Assembly (NCBI GenBank): GCA_031213475.1
Contig: JARUPZ010000007.1
Coordinates: 8,427,586-8,491,585, forward strand
Length of the DNA stretch: 64,000 bases
Origin: Nereocystis luetkeana
Lineage: Eukaryota; Sar; Phaeophyceae; Laminariales; Laminariaceae
Direction: 5' to 3'
The notes under the pieces were generated by a model that worked only from the letters and a program-made list of their open reading frames with translations, was not told the origin of the DNA and made no database searches. Below, piece by piece: positions 10,425 through 21,299 of the stretch; positions within the stretch are counted from its first letter, which is position 1; every line of letters starts with the position of its first letter. The translations under genes were made by a program, and so were the position numbers.

Positions 10425-11029
10425 CCTCATAACAATTGCGGTCCTAAAAGGGTTTTATCAGGTCCTACAGATGGACTAGAACCGGTACGTACACAAATAA
10501 ATAAGAAAGTGTGTTGGGCGTAAGCTTTTTTTACCCAGATCTCCAAGGAAGATACAAAAAAAAAAAAAAAAACAGCGACAGGTGAGAAAGTACGGCAGTG
10601 GATTTATCTGTACCATCGTGATCTGTCCGAGTTACCACTTTGTCCCCCAAAATAATGTATGTTTGTATACATATATTGGATTTAAACGGTTACTATGTTC
10701 AGGGGCAGAGCGGTATGTAAGATTAATCAAAACTCTCAACCAACGCACATAAAGTTGACGAGACACCCAGATTGATTAATATCTGTGAGGCATGTATGTA
10801 TGTACGATTTGCGGTCACCGCATGTCCATCCAGATTCGAGCGGCACGAGAATCCGAGCCCACAGGCCCGGCCCACTCTTCGCTGTCTCGACTGCAACACC
10901 TTCAGGGGGTATACCGTAGCTGCAGCCGTGCAAGCAGCCACATTGATTGAAAGATAGCAACTTAATTGCTTACAAAAACTGTCAGAAGTTAGTTGTACTA
11001 CATACTACTTGTAATAGGGCACTTTTAGG

Positions 11030-11121
11030 ACCGCAGTCTCGTTTTCGGGGCAATTGGGGACAAATTACTTGGAATTTGAGTAGTAGTGTGTCCCCAAAAC
11101 GGGACCGGAGTTCTAAACGGG
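11030..11121. mobile_element. TTAA-type palindromic MITE
   Basis: CTTTTAGGACCGCAGTCTCG ... GTCCCCAAAACGGGACCGGA ... TTCTAAACGGGTCAAG, with an internal near-duplication of GGGGCAATTGGGGACAAAT. The flanks are degraded. Confidence 0.65.
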
Positions 11122-11336
11122 TCAAGACCTACGCACACCCCCCTTGCACGCTTTGATGGCATATCCCATCATACTTGCAAAGATGGGTTTCCACAAGCGC
11201 CTTCGATCTTTATTTTCTCCTCGAGTACCCTGCTGCTGCAGTGCTGCACGAGTTCCCAGGTCATTTACGTACAGCAGTAGTTTTTTGTTTTTTTTTAATC
11301 CTCCGGCGGAAAAATATTGGTAAAAATAAAGCTTAA

Positions 11337-11425
11337 CCCCTGTAGAACCGCAGTCCCGTTTTGGTGACAAACTACTTGAAATTTGAGGGGTTTGTCCCCA
11401 AAACGGGACTGCGGTTCTAAAAAGG
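11337..11425. mobile_element. TTAA-type palindromic MITE with intact TTAA on both sides
   Basis: 89 bp, TTAA|CCCCTGTAGAACCGCAGTCC ... GGGACTGCGGTTCTAAAAAGG|TTAA. The arms are nearly perfect inverted repeats around a short AT-rich centre. This is the best single example of the family's target duplication. Confidence 0.85.
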
Positions 11426-11690
11426 TTAAGCTCACCACACTTCAACGTATCCGTATCGTGTGTCAATTTAACCTATTATAGCTCCCGTTGCACACTCAGC
11501 ATAATAAGCTGCTGTTACTACTGGCGCTTGGGGACGTTGAGTGGGGACAGCTTTATGCTACAGTCGCATGCCTTATTTTTACGGGCGGTTTACCACTCCT
11601 CCTACCGAAAAGTACAATGGATTGCCCACACATGCTCTGCTGTTCTTGTCGTTCTCACATTATTAGCTCACCGCACCGCTCTATTATTAA

Positions 11691-11783
11691 CGCTTTTAGA
11701 ACCGCAGTCCCGTTTTGGGGAGAAACTAATCAAATTCCAAGTAGTTTGTCCCCAAAACGGGACTGCGGTCCTAAATAAATGGG
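11691..11783. mobile_element. TTAA-type palindromic MITE with intact TTAA on both sides
   Basis: TTAA|CGCTTTTAGAACCGCAGTCC ... GACTGCGGTCCTAAATAAATGGG|TTAA. The right end carries a small AAATAA insertion near the terminus. Confidence 0.85.
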
Positions 11784-11804
11784 TTAAGTGATCGATATCG
11801 GTGG

Positions 11805-11990
11805 CTTACTGAATATCGGACAGTTCCTGCATACCGGGTAGTACCTACCTGGTGTGTTATAACACATACACCAGGTAGGTCATATGGTACTTACAGGCCA
11901 TGGTATATGTGGCTTATTGGATATCGGACAAGTCCTACTTAGTAATTACTACTCGTACCAGGTAGGTTGTATGATACTTACAGGCAAAGT
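11805..11990. repeat. ~95-bp tandem duplication with a hairpin in one copy only
   Basis: GTGGCTTACTGAATATCGGAC and GTGGCTTATTGGATATCGGAC start the two copies; TAGGT..TATG.TACTTACAGGC ends both. Copy 1 has a 28-bp hairpin (CCTGGTGTG...ACACCAGG) between TA dinucleotides at 11846-11877. Copy 2 has only TACCAGGTA at the matching place. Confidence 0.75.
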
Positions 11991-12118
11991 CGAAACACAC
12001 GATCGTGGTTGAAGCACACAGACTCGAAATCATACGACAATTCCTACGTACTGTTGTTGAACCTGTCCCTGACTGCTGTTGAAGCTGATAGGGTGTGAGG
12101 TTATACTTCGTATGGTAC

Positions 12119-12985
12119 TGAAGGCGGGGAAGTGGTACCGGGGCGTCCTTGAGGCAGCCGAACGGTTCATGGTGAGGTGGCACGAGGATGAGGCACAGTT
12201 GAGTAGGCATCGCCGCGCATCCGCCGTGGGTGGTGCCCGAGGGAATGGGGGAGGCAACACGAGGAGGAGTGGATGGAAACCCAACCAAAGGAATGCGGGG
12301 AGGGGGGGCAACAGCAGGGGTAGAACGGAAATCGCGGTGGACGAAAGTAGGGAGGCGGTGGCAGACAGAGGAGTAGCAAGGCACCAGGCCGACTACAATA
12401 GTAAGTCCAGCATGTCTATGCTACTCGTGCCGCAAACTGGCTGGTTCGAAAGTGGTTTTCCTTTGTTTTCTTTTTATTTCGGCGCTCCGATCCTCCGTGA
12501 TTTTCTCAGTGTTCTATTTGTAATTTTTCCTTTTTGTCTATCTTTTTGAAAGGAGTCTTTTGGCGAGGGTGGATGACGAGCCTGTTTTGCTTGTTTCATA
12601 CCCTGGTATTGTCTGACGCATCCTCTCCGGGGGTGTGGGGCTTAGTTGACGAAAGCAGGACGGCGACGGCAGACAGGGTAGCACGGTGCCGGACCGACTA
12701 GTAGGAAGAACCTGTCTGTGCTACTCGTACCACAACCTACCTGCTGCGGCTAACTGGAGGGTATTTTTTTTTTGTGCTTCGATTTGCCTGTCATTTCTAT
12801 TGGTTTTTACCGTAGTACTGCTCTGCTGCAGCTATGTAGTGATGCAGTTTCTCTAGCTATTAATAGCACGTCCACAACCACAGTAGTTTTTCCTTTGATG
12901 TGTTTCCTTCTTCTCTCTCGATTTTGTTTTTCTGATTTTTTTTTTGTTTCCGTCTTCTGTTTTCTCTTTCATATAATGTGTATGT
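12119..12985 (+). mobile_element. LINE copy 3: two 3' fragments on the plus strand
   Basis: From 12119 the frame reads KAGKWYRGVLEAAERFMVRW and on through a basic Gly/Arg-rich tail to ADYN, the same C-terminus as the minus-strand copies. The 3' tail follows to about 12600. A second fragment begins near 12636 (gttgacgaaagcaggacgg...ggaccgactag) and repeats the end of the ORF plus tail to 12985. Both are heavily 5'-truncated. Confidence 0.75.
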
Positions 12986-13028
12986 AGATACCAGGTATAC
13001 TTCAACTATTAATATATAGCAACAGGTA

Positions 13029-13150
13029 TAACGGGGAACCATAGTTAATAGAACCGGTATAGATAAAACCTACCAGGTACCTGGTACCAGGTATATATTT
13101 AACCATTTTTACTAACAATATTTGGTCCTATTAACTATGGTCCCCCGTAA
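13029..13150. mobile_element. TA-flanked MITE (TTACGGGGGACC family), enlarged by TACCWGGTA insertions
   Basis: Ends ACGGGGAACCATAGTTAATA ... CCTATTAACTATGGTCCCCC with GTAA. Where other copies read AAAACCTATATATTTAACC this copy has CCAGGTACCTGGTACCAGGTA inserted directly after the TA, that is, three TA-bounded CCWGG units in a row. Confidence 0.85.
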
Positions 13151-13162
13151 TAGTATGCGTAC

Positions 13163-13517
13163 TTTTTTTTTTTTTTTTTGCTCATCCCATTTATTATCTT
13201 CGCACATATGTCATCTTCTCTCTCTCCTTCCAACTCTGCGTAACTCAGATCCGGGGTCACATAGCAGGCTCTTCTCCCCCCTTCCCGCCACGGTACGTGC
13301 CTTCATTTTTATCGCGAGAAGGTTTCAGCCTTTTCTTCCCTCGTCGACTCGCATCGAATTGTGCCTACCCACGCTGCAAGGCGCTATCAACAATTGAATC
13401 CTTTTGATTTTTATTTCTGCAAATAAAGTCAAATGTCCGACCCACCTGGGGCTCGAACCCAGGACTCAAACACAAGTAGAATTCGAGGTTAGCCACTTGA
13501 ACCACCGGGGCGACCGG
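13163..13517 (-). mobile_element. tRNA-derived SINE, copy 3
   Basis: Minus-strand full-length copy. The T-run at 13163-13179 is the poly(A) tail; CCTGGGGCTCGAACCCAGGA (about 13445-13465) is the B box and GGTTAGCCACTTGAACCACC the A-box region. It abuts the 3' end of LINE copy 2. Confidence 0.9.
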
Positions 13518-13547
13518 CTTGTTGCCACGTACCAGGTATGCAGTAAG

Positions 13548-15915
13548 CACTGCAGTGGGCAATGCAAAGCCATGTCATCATACTAGAGGCACGACATACA
13601 CAATATATCAAATAGTGAAACGAAAAGAAACAATCATAGAGAAAACAAAAACAAAGTAGACAAATCGAAAGAGAAAAAGAAAGGAAAAAAAATAAGAGCA
13701 AAAACTAGGAGAAACAATCTGTCGTGCCCCCCCCGCGCAGGCGAGGTGGCCAGCACTTGAAAAAGAACGAGCTGGGAAAAAAAAAAAAAAAAAAAAAAAA
13801 CATCACTGCTTGTAAACAGAGTAAGACAAAGAACCAAGGAAAAAAATAACAAGGAGAAATAATAAAGGGGAAATAACAGGCAGATCAAAGCCCAAAGCAC
13901 CTTCCAGGTGGCGGCAGCAGTTTGTGGTACGAGTAGTATAGCCAGGTTCTCCCTGCTAATCCGCCTGGTACCTTGCTACCCAGACTGCCGTCTCCGCCCT
14001 GCGTTCGTCAACTATGCCCAGCCCCTTGGCGTCAGACAATACGAAACGAGCAGAGCAGGTTCGTCATCCAACCACGCCACCCGGCTCCTTCAGTACGGCT
14101 TATCAATCAGAAAAGGAAGAGGAAGAGAAAAAAGAATATGAAAAATCACGGGGAGTCAGCGCAAGAAAGAAAAAAAACAAAACAAAAAGAGAAGACAAGG
14201 GAAAACCACGTTCGAACCAGCTGCACCAGTTGGTAGCACTTAGTCTAGTAGTATGGTCATGTTCTGCTTCCTAGTCGACTTGGTGCCTTGCTACCCTGTC
14301 TGCCATCTCCTTCCTACTTTCGTCTACCGCCGTTTCCCTTCTACCCCTCCTGTTCCCCCCCCTCTCCGCATTCCCTTGGTCGGGCTTTCTGCCACTTCTC
14401 CTGTTGCCCCCTCCCCCCCCGTTCCCTTTGGCACCATCCACGGTGGATGCGCGGCGCTGCCCACTCATCTCAGCCTCAGCCTCGTGCCACCTCATCATGA
14501 ACCGTTCGGCTGCTTCAAGGATCCCCCGGTACCACTTCCCCGCCTTTTTGGCTGCAGTGGACCACAACGCGGTCTCAACTCCAAACACCAAGGGGGCAAC
14601 TTCCGTTGACCCTTCGGTGGCTCGGAACTCCCTAAGGTCTTCGACTATGCATCTATGCCAAGTCTTACACTGTCCGCCTGGTCCCGGGTTCTCCCCACCA
14701 GCTATCGTCCCCAACATTACCCGACTGGGTAATCGCTCCTTGCTTTGCCGTGCCACGCCCCCCGCAAAGAAGAGCCGCCGTTTACGAATGGTCGTTTCGA
14801 TGCTCTCGCAACGTGTCGTCTTGAGGGCCTTCGCGTACGAGAGGGTGGCATGGTCAGTACAAAGTCGGCGCTGGAAGCCAATGACTCGCAACAGGACTTG
14901 GTGGTGAGCCGTTCGAAGCTTGGCAAAGTGTTCCGCTCTGAGGGTCCACGTCACACACCCGTACAGCAGGGTCTCAATCACCTCGGCCTTCAGCATTCAG
15001 ACTTTAAGGCTAAGGGGGGCGGTCGTCCTATCATACAACTCCGGGCCGAACCGTTTGAGGCATGCTCGCATGAGGCGGATCCGTCGGTCGATTTCGAGCG
15101 AGAGCGCAGCGTTTTCGTGGATAACGCCGCCTAGGTATAAGAACCGGGTCGTCTGCTTATACCTCTGGCCTGCCGCTTCGATGACAAGCGGTGGTGCGAG
15201 GGTTGTCCGGTCTGGTGTTTGTAGGACCATTGTCTCGGTCTTCTTTTCCGACACCGTGAGGCCTGCTGCTTCGAAGACAGTCACGATGACTGTCATCATT
15301 TTTGCGAGCCCTTCAGCCGACTTCGAGACAATTCCTGCATCATCGGCGTACAACATGCCCCATACAGGTGGCCGGTCGCCCCGGTGGTTCAAGTGGTTAA
15401 CCTCGAATTCAACTTGTTTGAGTCCTGGGTTCGAGCCCCAGGAGGGTCGGACATTGACTTATTTGCAAAAATAAAAAAAAGGGATTCAATTGTTGAGAGC
15501 GCCTTGCAGCGTGGGTAGGCACAATTCGATGCGAGTCGACGAGGGAAGAAAAGGCTGAAATCTTCTCGCGATAAAAAATGAAGGCACGTACCGTAGCGGG
15601 AAGGGAGGAGAAGAGCCTGCTATGTGACCCCGGATCTGAGTTACGAGTTGAAAGGAGAGAGAGAAGAATATGTGCGAAGATAATGAATGGGATGAGAAAA
15701 AAAAAAATATATATATATACAGACCTTCGAACGCACGCCAATGGCTCCTCCTTCCCTGGTCGAACTACTCCAGCTTCACTGAGTTGGACCAAATCCCTTA
15801 CAATGGCTTCGTCTTCGCTGAAGCGTACTAGTACGACGTGTAACGCAGCAGCGAAGAACACGTTGAACAGTAACGGTGATAGTACACAGCCTTGCCGCAG
15901 CCCCTGTGTGACATC
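13548..15915 (-). mobile_element. LINE-type retrotransposon, copy 2, RT frame split by a SINE
   Basis: On the minus strand, 15905-15723 encodes the RT motif before the active site (VTQGLRQGCVLSPLLFNVFF, then ALHVVLVRFSEDEAIVRDLV...). The 15368-15716 segment is a plus-strand SINE. The frame resumes at 15361 with VWGMLYADDAGIVSKS and continues to the stop near 14271, nearly identical to copy 1. Removing the SINE and one copy of the 6-bp duplication ATACAG rejoins the frame without a shift (...CVRRS-VWGML...). The AT-rich 3' tail runs to 13548. The 5' side ends at about 15915, where a diverged SINE begins. Confidence 0.88.
15368..15716 (+). mobile_element. tRNA-derived SINE, copy 4, inserted in LINE copy 2
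   Basis: Full-length copy with a short A-tail and (TA)n extension. It is flanked by ATACAG at 15362-15367 and at 15717-15722, a likely target-site duplication. It sits a few codons before the RT YADD box, so this RT frame was still readable when hit or shortly before. Confidence 0.9.
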
Positions 15916-15934
15916 AAGCCGTGGTCACAGGTGT

Positions 15935-16165
15935 CTACCCTTTTCCCCCCCGGTACGTGCCTTTATTTTTTGTCGCGCATAGGGTTCAGCATTCCCACTG
16001 CTCGTCGATTTTCATCGAATGTAGCTAACTCACGCTCTCGCGCTTTCCGCTAATCAATTTATTTCATGCAAGAAAAAGCCCTTGCAAACATGCACTCGGT
16101 GGGGCTTGAACCCACAAAATTGATTTTGATAGGCACGCGGACCACCTACCAAGCCACCGGGGACG
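15935..16165 (-). mobile_element. Diverged tRNA-headed SINE
   Basis: Shares the order ggtacgtgcctttatttttt, tcgcg, gttcagc, cgtcga, catcgaatgta..cta, cacgct with the SINE body in minus orientation. It ends in a different tRNA-like head: GGTGGGGCTTGAACCCACAA (B box) and CCAAGCCACCGGGGACGCC (A-box region). It is probably an older subfamily or a related SINE. Confidence 0.65.
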
Positions 16166-16181
16166 CCGGCGATCTGCACTA

Positions 16182-16296
16182 TTACGGGGGACCATAGTTA
16201 ATACCAGGTAGGACCTATGGCATATATAAAAACCTATAATATGTCTCACCATTTTTACGAACAATATTTGGTCCTATTAACCATGGTCCCCTGTAA
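16182..16296. mobile_element. TA-flanked MITE with a clean CCAGGTA insertion
   Basis: TA|TTACGGGGGACCATAGTTAA ... GGTCCCCTGTAA|TA. Compared with sister copies (AGTTAATAGGACCTA) this one reads AGTTAATACCAGGTAGGACC: exactly CCAGGTA added after a TA. Confidence 0.9.
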
Positions 16297-16374
16297 TAAC
16301 TAATAATAATAATAGACTCTTCTATTAGTGGTAATATACTACACATACATGCGGACCGCCACTGACTCTGTTAA

Positions 16375-16458
16375 CCCCTTTAGAGCCGTAGTCCCATGTT
16401 GCGGACAAACCAGTCAAATTTCAAGTGCTTTGTCCCCAAAACGGGACTGCTAATAGGG
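16375..16458. mobile_element. TTAA-type palindromic MITE, right end lost
   Basis: Left flank TTAA then CCCCTTTAGAGCCGTAGTCC; GTCCCCAAAACGGGACTGC ends the right arm. The CTAAAAGGG terminus is replaced by TAATAGGGCA. Confidence 0.7.
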
Positions 16459-17330
16459 CACCGTGAAGAACACGAGACAAGCTGAACTTCTCGAATAAAT
16501 ATAAGAAGTTCGGATGCGTGGGTTGGTATGAAGTTCGGAAGAATGGGCGACCTGTGTTGTCTCCGGCGTCACCTGCGTTCGTTCTGTTGCCGCAGTCTCT
16601 TTTGTCTATATTTCAGTAGCAAAGAAGTGATCGTTCGAGCCATTTATAGGTGCAATTGAAGCCAAAAGTAGGTGACACGGAAGTTGGATAGCTGGTGTCA
16701 AGGCTAATATTATAGCTTCCACGGTCGAGTGAACAGGTACGTACGGCGGTATCCCTTACACGTGCTTGCTGTTCGCAATAATTTTAGACGAAACCTTAGA
16801 GCCCAGACCCGGTCGAGCGCGACAACTTTACCTCTCGTTGTCTCTTTACAATATTCAAGCAGAGGAATACGAGTTACCCGTGCCTTGGCTTTTTGAGCCA
16901 CATTCGTAGACACGATGGAGCGCAGGCCAAATATCAAATATCAGGCGGCGCCAGGAAGCTATTTCCGGGGTACAGTGCATAGCGTGCCTACTTTTTTTTT
17001 TGCTTTCTGCCCCGGAGAGCGAGAGGAAACCCCTGTCCACACTTATTTCTCAAGTTTTCGTGTACCGGTTCGAACCCGGTTCGTTTCTTCCACCTTTGTC
17101 GGGCCTGTCTGTGACCGCCGTCATTAAAGTGTGATTTACTCCGAGGATGTAGGCACCTGAGTTTATTCATAGATAGCTCTCTCCCGACTCAGGTAGTGTG
17201 GGATTTAAACCCACTTAAACCCCTCATAGTCTCCCCAGCTTGACTCAGTACACGACGAGTCACCCTACCCGTCTGGGCGCTGGTCCGCAAGCGTACCTAC
17301 TAATGCCCCAAAAGGCGTAGGTATACCTTT
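16459..17330. other. Unassigned intergenic DNA
   Basis: No gene is recognised. Two B-box-like hairpins (ACCGGTTCGAACCCGGT at about 17063-17079 and GGGATTTAAACCCAC near 17203) suggest decayed tRNA-derived repeats. Confidence 0.4.
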
Positions 17331-17334
17331 TCTT

Positions 17335-18240
17335 GGCTAATGCCCTTTGTTTTTTGTTGTGCTTGGGTTTGCCCGTTTTTTTCCTTTTTATTCCGTTTGT
17401 ATGTTGATGGTACTGACTATTTTTATTGTATCGTGGTGATGTCTGCTGTCTGGCACATCTCCTTGCTCCTGGGGGGTACGACACGTTTTTGGTTTTTGGT
17501 TTTTCCGATTTGTTTCCCACTGTTTCTGTCCGTTTTTCTCCCATTTACACCTGGGCGGATGTGTATGTCGTGCCTGTCGTATCCAGTACGATGAACATGG
17601 CATTGTGTTGTCTACTCTGCTTGTTACTGCAGGATGTATTAATGTCATCTATGTGTCGTAGTTTATTTTTTCCCTTGGTTTTTTGTCTTGCTCTGTTTAC
17701 AAATAGTGATGTTTTTGCTATTTTTCCCTTTTTTTCCAGTTCGTTCTTTTCAAGTGTTTGCCACATCGCCTGCGGGGGGCGGCACGACAGTTAGTTTCTT
17801 CTATTTTTTTTGTATTTCTTTCTTCTTCTTTTTTTTCTGTTTCGACTTGTCTTCTTTGTTTTGGTTTTTATTTGTTTGTTTTCTTTCGTTTCTCTATTTC
17901 ATATAATGTGTATGTCGTGCCTGTCGTATCCAGTATGATGACATGGCACTGCATCGCCCACTGATGTGCTTACTGCATACCAGGTACGTGGCAACGTAGT
18001 ATCTCTTCTACAGGTAGGATTGAAGAATCGGCACGGACACTGGCTGTGCTGGATGTCGACAGGTAGAAAGAACGCTTTAATGTGAAGAACACACACCGCA
18101 AAACTTGTACCTGGTATCTCGCTAAGATTGAAGACGGCACGGAAACTGGTTGTGCTGGATGTCGACGGGTAGAAAGAACGGTTCAAATGTGAAGAACGCA
18201 CACACCGCGAAGAACGTTGATGAGTCGCACAGAGGGGTGT
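17335..18240 (+). mobile_element. LINE 3' tail, copy 4 (plus strand)
   Basis: T-rich tail sequences matching the complement of the 3' regions of copies 1 and 2 (ataatgtgtatgtcgtgcct, gtatccagtatgatgacatg, ttactgcataccaggtacgt). The 3' terminal block (gctggatgtcgac.ggtagaaagaac..tt..aatgtgaagaac) is present twice, near 18045-18100 and 18150-18205. No RT coding part remains. Confidence 0.65.
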
Positions 18241-18462
18241 CATCGTTTTTCAGTTTTCAGCGCTCGTTTCAAAATACATAATAATATTAATATAATATAA
18301 TGTAATGGTGTGATATTAAAGGGTGCCGAAAAAAACCCGGCCAACGTATTTTCGGAGGGCTCTCGAGCAGATATTTCGGACAACACCTTCTTCGGCAACC
18401 TCCCCGTTCTGGATAGTTCGAGCGCTGAAAAACGATCGCACCCGCCCCCCATGCGATATCAA

Positions 18463-18556
18463 CGCCTCTCAGAGCCGCCGTCCCGTTTGGGGGAAAAGTT
18501 ACTTGTAGAATCTGAGTGGTTTGTCCGGTAAACGGGACCGCAGTTTGCCCTAAACG
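18463..18556. mobile_element. TTAA-type palindromic MITE, diverged
   Basis: CGCCTCTCAGAGCCGCCGTCC, GGGGGAAAAGTTACTTG, GTTTGTCCGGTAAACGGGAC, GCAGTTTGCCCTAAACG. The arms are still recognisable but several bases have decayed. Confidence 0.6.
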
Positions 18557-19368
18557 TTTGCGGTAGACCAGGTGTTTGCGATACCAGGTATCTGTCTGAT
18601 ACACAGAGTGGGTGACCCACGACCATGTTTACGGATAAGGGTAAGCTCACCTCGTGAGGAGCACGCACCCCGGAGTGTTTTCGGTCGGGATCTCAGGCAA
18701 CAAAATATCACAGAGAAGTGTGCCGCCCCTCTCACAACAAACCTGAAATCGCGGGCTTAGGCTGAGTTTCTTGTTCTGGGCGCGCAACGAGAGCGCACTT
18801 TCTCTTGTTGCGCTTCCTTGTTTCCATCCCCGCAATGGATGTATGTTTAGCCTGTAACTATTTTATGTATAGTGCATTTTTGCGGTCGACCTTTATCATA
18901 ATTCTTCCGGACCGGCTAGGCTGAGAGCCCTCCTGGGACCATTGACGGTCAAAAATGACGATTACAGCGAGGTATTACCGCATGGTTTTGGGGGGTGATG
19001 CAAACTGGTGTCCCAGTTACAATGCAAGGAGTCGTACGGTACGAGAACAACACGATCCTACCCGCACCGCTTGGCCCTCACGCTGCTCGTAGACGTTGGA
19101 TATAACCAAAGTTATCAGTGTTTTGTCGCGATCTCGGGGTGTTTTGAGGACAAACTATTTTAATTTGACTGGTTTATTCCCAAAACGGGACTGACTGCAG
19201 TCGTAAAAGGGTCAAGCTGAAGCTTTTCCATTTTGCAGTCTGAGTTTCTTCTGGGTTAACTTGTTATGAGCGGGCACAAACACAGGTTTAGGACAGGCAA
19301 ACCGAATCACAACAAACACACGTCGCAACAGAAACCAAGGAGACAGCATGATAACAGTACTATTTTTA
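18557..19368. other. Intergenic DNA with one decayed MITE; no gene seen
   Basis: Only a decayed TTAA-type MITE at about 19130-19213 (GAGGACAAACTATTTTAATTT, CCCAAAACGGGACTG, GTAAAAGGGTCAAG) stands out. Confidence 0.45.
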
Positions 19369-19577
19369 CGCTGCCGCTGATCATTCAATGTAAGTATTGG
19401 ATTGGATGAGGCCTCCTGCCCCGAAGCAGGGGGGGGGCTCGCCCGACATAAACTCCGCGCTTAGTGCGTTCTCAGCCCGGCGCCAATCCCTGGGATTGAA
19501 ACGATCTTGCAGTATTATTTTACGCTGCCGCATATCATTCAATGTAAGTATTGGATTGGATGAAGCCTCCTGCCCCG
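19369..19577. repeat. Direct repeat of ~65 bp
   Basis: ACGCTGCCGCTGATCATTCA followed by ATGTAAGTATTGGATTGGAT and GA.GCCTCCTGCCCCG at 19369-19432 is repeated at 19513-19577 with a few differences (CATATC for TGATC). Confidence 0.8.
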
Positions 19578-19619
19578 GTCGGTGGTCCTACCCAAACTTC
19601 CTTGTATTCTTTGTTTTTC

Positions 19620-20060
19620 TATATTGATCACCTACCGGGCGCTGTGTTGTCTCGCCCCAACTTGTGTTGCTACGTGCTGGTGTACCATAGGTAGGTGTAC
19701 GTCTGCGCGCACATGGAGCATGGCCGCGAATAATGTTCACCATGGCTTGATCTTTGTCTGAGTCAACCATTCGTCCTGAGCTCACACGCGGCGGCTTTAA
19801 ACGCGTGGTTCGGTCCGTGTCAGAGAGTTGTGGACTGCGGTGGGTTATTTTTGTTGAATAAAGAGAGGTTGTGTATCCAGACGAGGCGAGGACGGCGCCG
19901 TGAGCGTGGGCGCAGGCCTCATCGTCATGTCGCCGCCCGGCGTGGACCTCGTCGATGGGCGAGGCCTGGTATATATCCTGTGTGTGTTTCCTTTGTTTAC
20001 CCTTTTCTGGCAGGGGAGCTAGCCTTCAACAAAGTGATCGACTCAGGCGTTCATTTTCTT
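19620..20060. other. GC-richer unassigned segment, possibly a decayed LTR
   Basis: Contains GTTGAATAAAGAGAGG (an AATAAA) downstream of a GC-rich block, reminiscent of an LTR 3' half, but I see no matching second LTR, primer-binding site or coding domain. The identity is uncertain. Confidence 0.25.
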
Positions 20061-20499
20061 AGTGCGATCCCACCAAATCCTGACGTCTGATTGGGTGACG
20101 ATTTTCCCCACGAGAAATAGGACAGGATGAAACAAATCGACGTCGAAATCGAATTCGAAATCGAAAGGGGAAGAAAAAAGGAACAAGAAACCATGAAAGA
20201 AAAACAAACAAGAGATGGCGTAAACTTTTGCAGGCTCGCGAGCAGCGCGGGGGGGGCGTACCACCGATCTCAAAGACAAAATATACCACCGAAGAGAACA
20301 CACCGGGACGCGATCAAAACAAGCGAAAAGGCGATACAGGGAAGACCGAGAAACAAAAAAAAAACGAAAACTGGAGAGGATAACGGAAAGACAAGAAAAA
20401 AAAAGGAAAAAGGGAAACGACAGGAGAAAGAAAAACGGATGACGGGAAAATAAGAGTTCCAGCCCCCCTCTTCCTCCTGCCACCCGCCCCCGCCCTCCC

Positions 20500-21260
20500 G
20501 TGCGCGTGCATTATTAATAGTCAACGGCCAGAGTACCGGTTGCAACTGTCCTGTGTCGCTCTGCCGTCGCCTCCTCCTCAAGCCTTTCAATTTCCGCACG
20601 GAGACCTCCGCCTCTTCCTCAACCCGTCGGAACCACCTGCCGACCTTCTGTGCGGCCTCGCGCCACCCTTTGAACTCGATGACGTACGCCTTGGCCCTCC
20701 GCAAGGCCCTTCATCCAGTCCCACTCCTGCCTCCCGGACTAGCTCTTACCCCCGACCATCTCCCCGAACCTCACCCTCCTCGCGGTAGAGGCGCTCCTCT
20801 CCCATGCGCGCCACGAAGCCCTCGAACAATGTCCTTCGTCTGCATACCGTGGTCTCAACGTTCTCGGAGTCTGTCCGGAGGAGCGCGTTGGTAGGATAGG
20901 ACATGGAGTCTTCGCGCTTTCGTTTCCTCCAGCCGAGGCACCGGAGGAGCATATGGTGGTGGATCCTCTGCAGCCTGCCGAAACCAGCCTTGCTTGGGCT
21001 CCACGTGGCGCACCCCACCCGTACAGCACTACCAGCGTTCCAATTACCTCGGCTTTCAGCATCCGCACCTTCAGGTGTGAACGCACACCCGGACGGTCAT
21101 AGATAGATGACCTTATTTACACCGCCCGAAGCACGCGCATACCCTCTGGAGTCAACGCGTTACCTCAACACTTCTCAGGTCCCAATCTGCGCTGTGATTA
21201 CCCCGCCCAAGTACATAAAACTCTGCCGTTTGATCATACTGAAATACAACGGCAACTAAC
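20500..21260 (-). pseudogene. Diverged LINE reverse-transcriptase relic with frameshifts
   Basis: Minus-strand fragments in changing frames align in order with the C-terminal RT region of the other LINE copies: FMYLGGVIT near 21225, VRMLKAEVIGTL at about 21060, WSPSKAGFGRLQRIHHHMLLRCLGW, NALLRTDSENVETTVCRRRT, ARMGEERL, and finally WREAAQKVGRWFRRVEEEAE near 20650. Identity to copies 1 and 2 is only moderate, so this is a separate, older lineage, not a recent duplicate. A pyrimidine-rich tail follows to about 20060. Confidence 0.75.
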
Positions 21261-21299
21261 TATTAAAATACAACAACAAAGAATCCACAACTAAAACAA

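Noticed and set aside
19620..20060. Complete LTR retrotransposon
   Set aside because: No pair of LTRs, primer-binding site, gag/pol or integrase sequence could be found; only an AATAAA in a GC-rich block.
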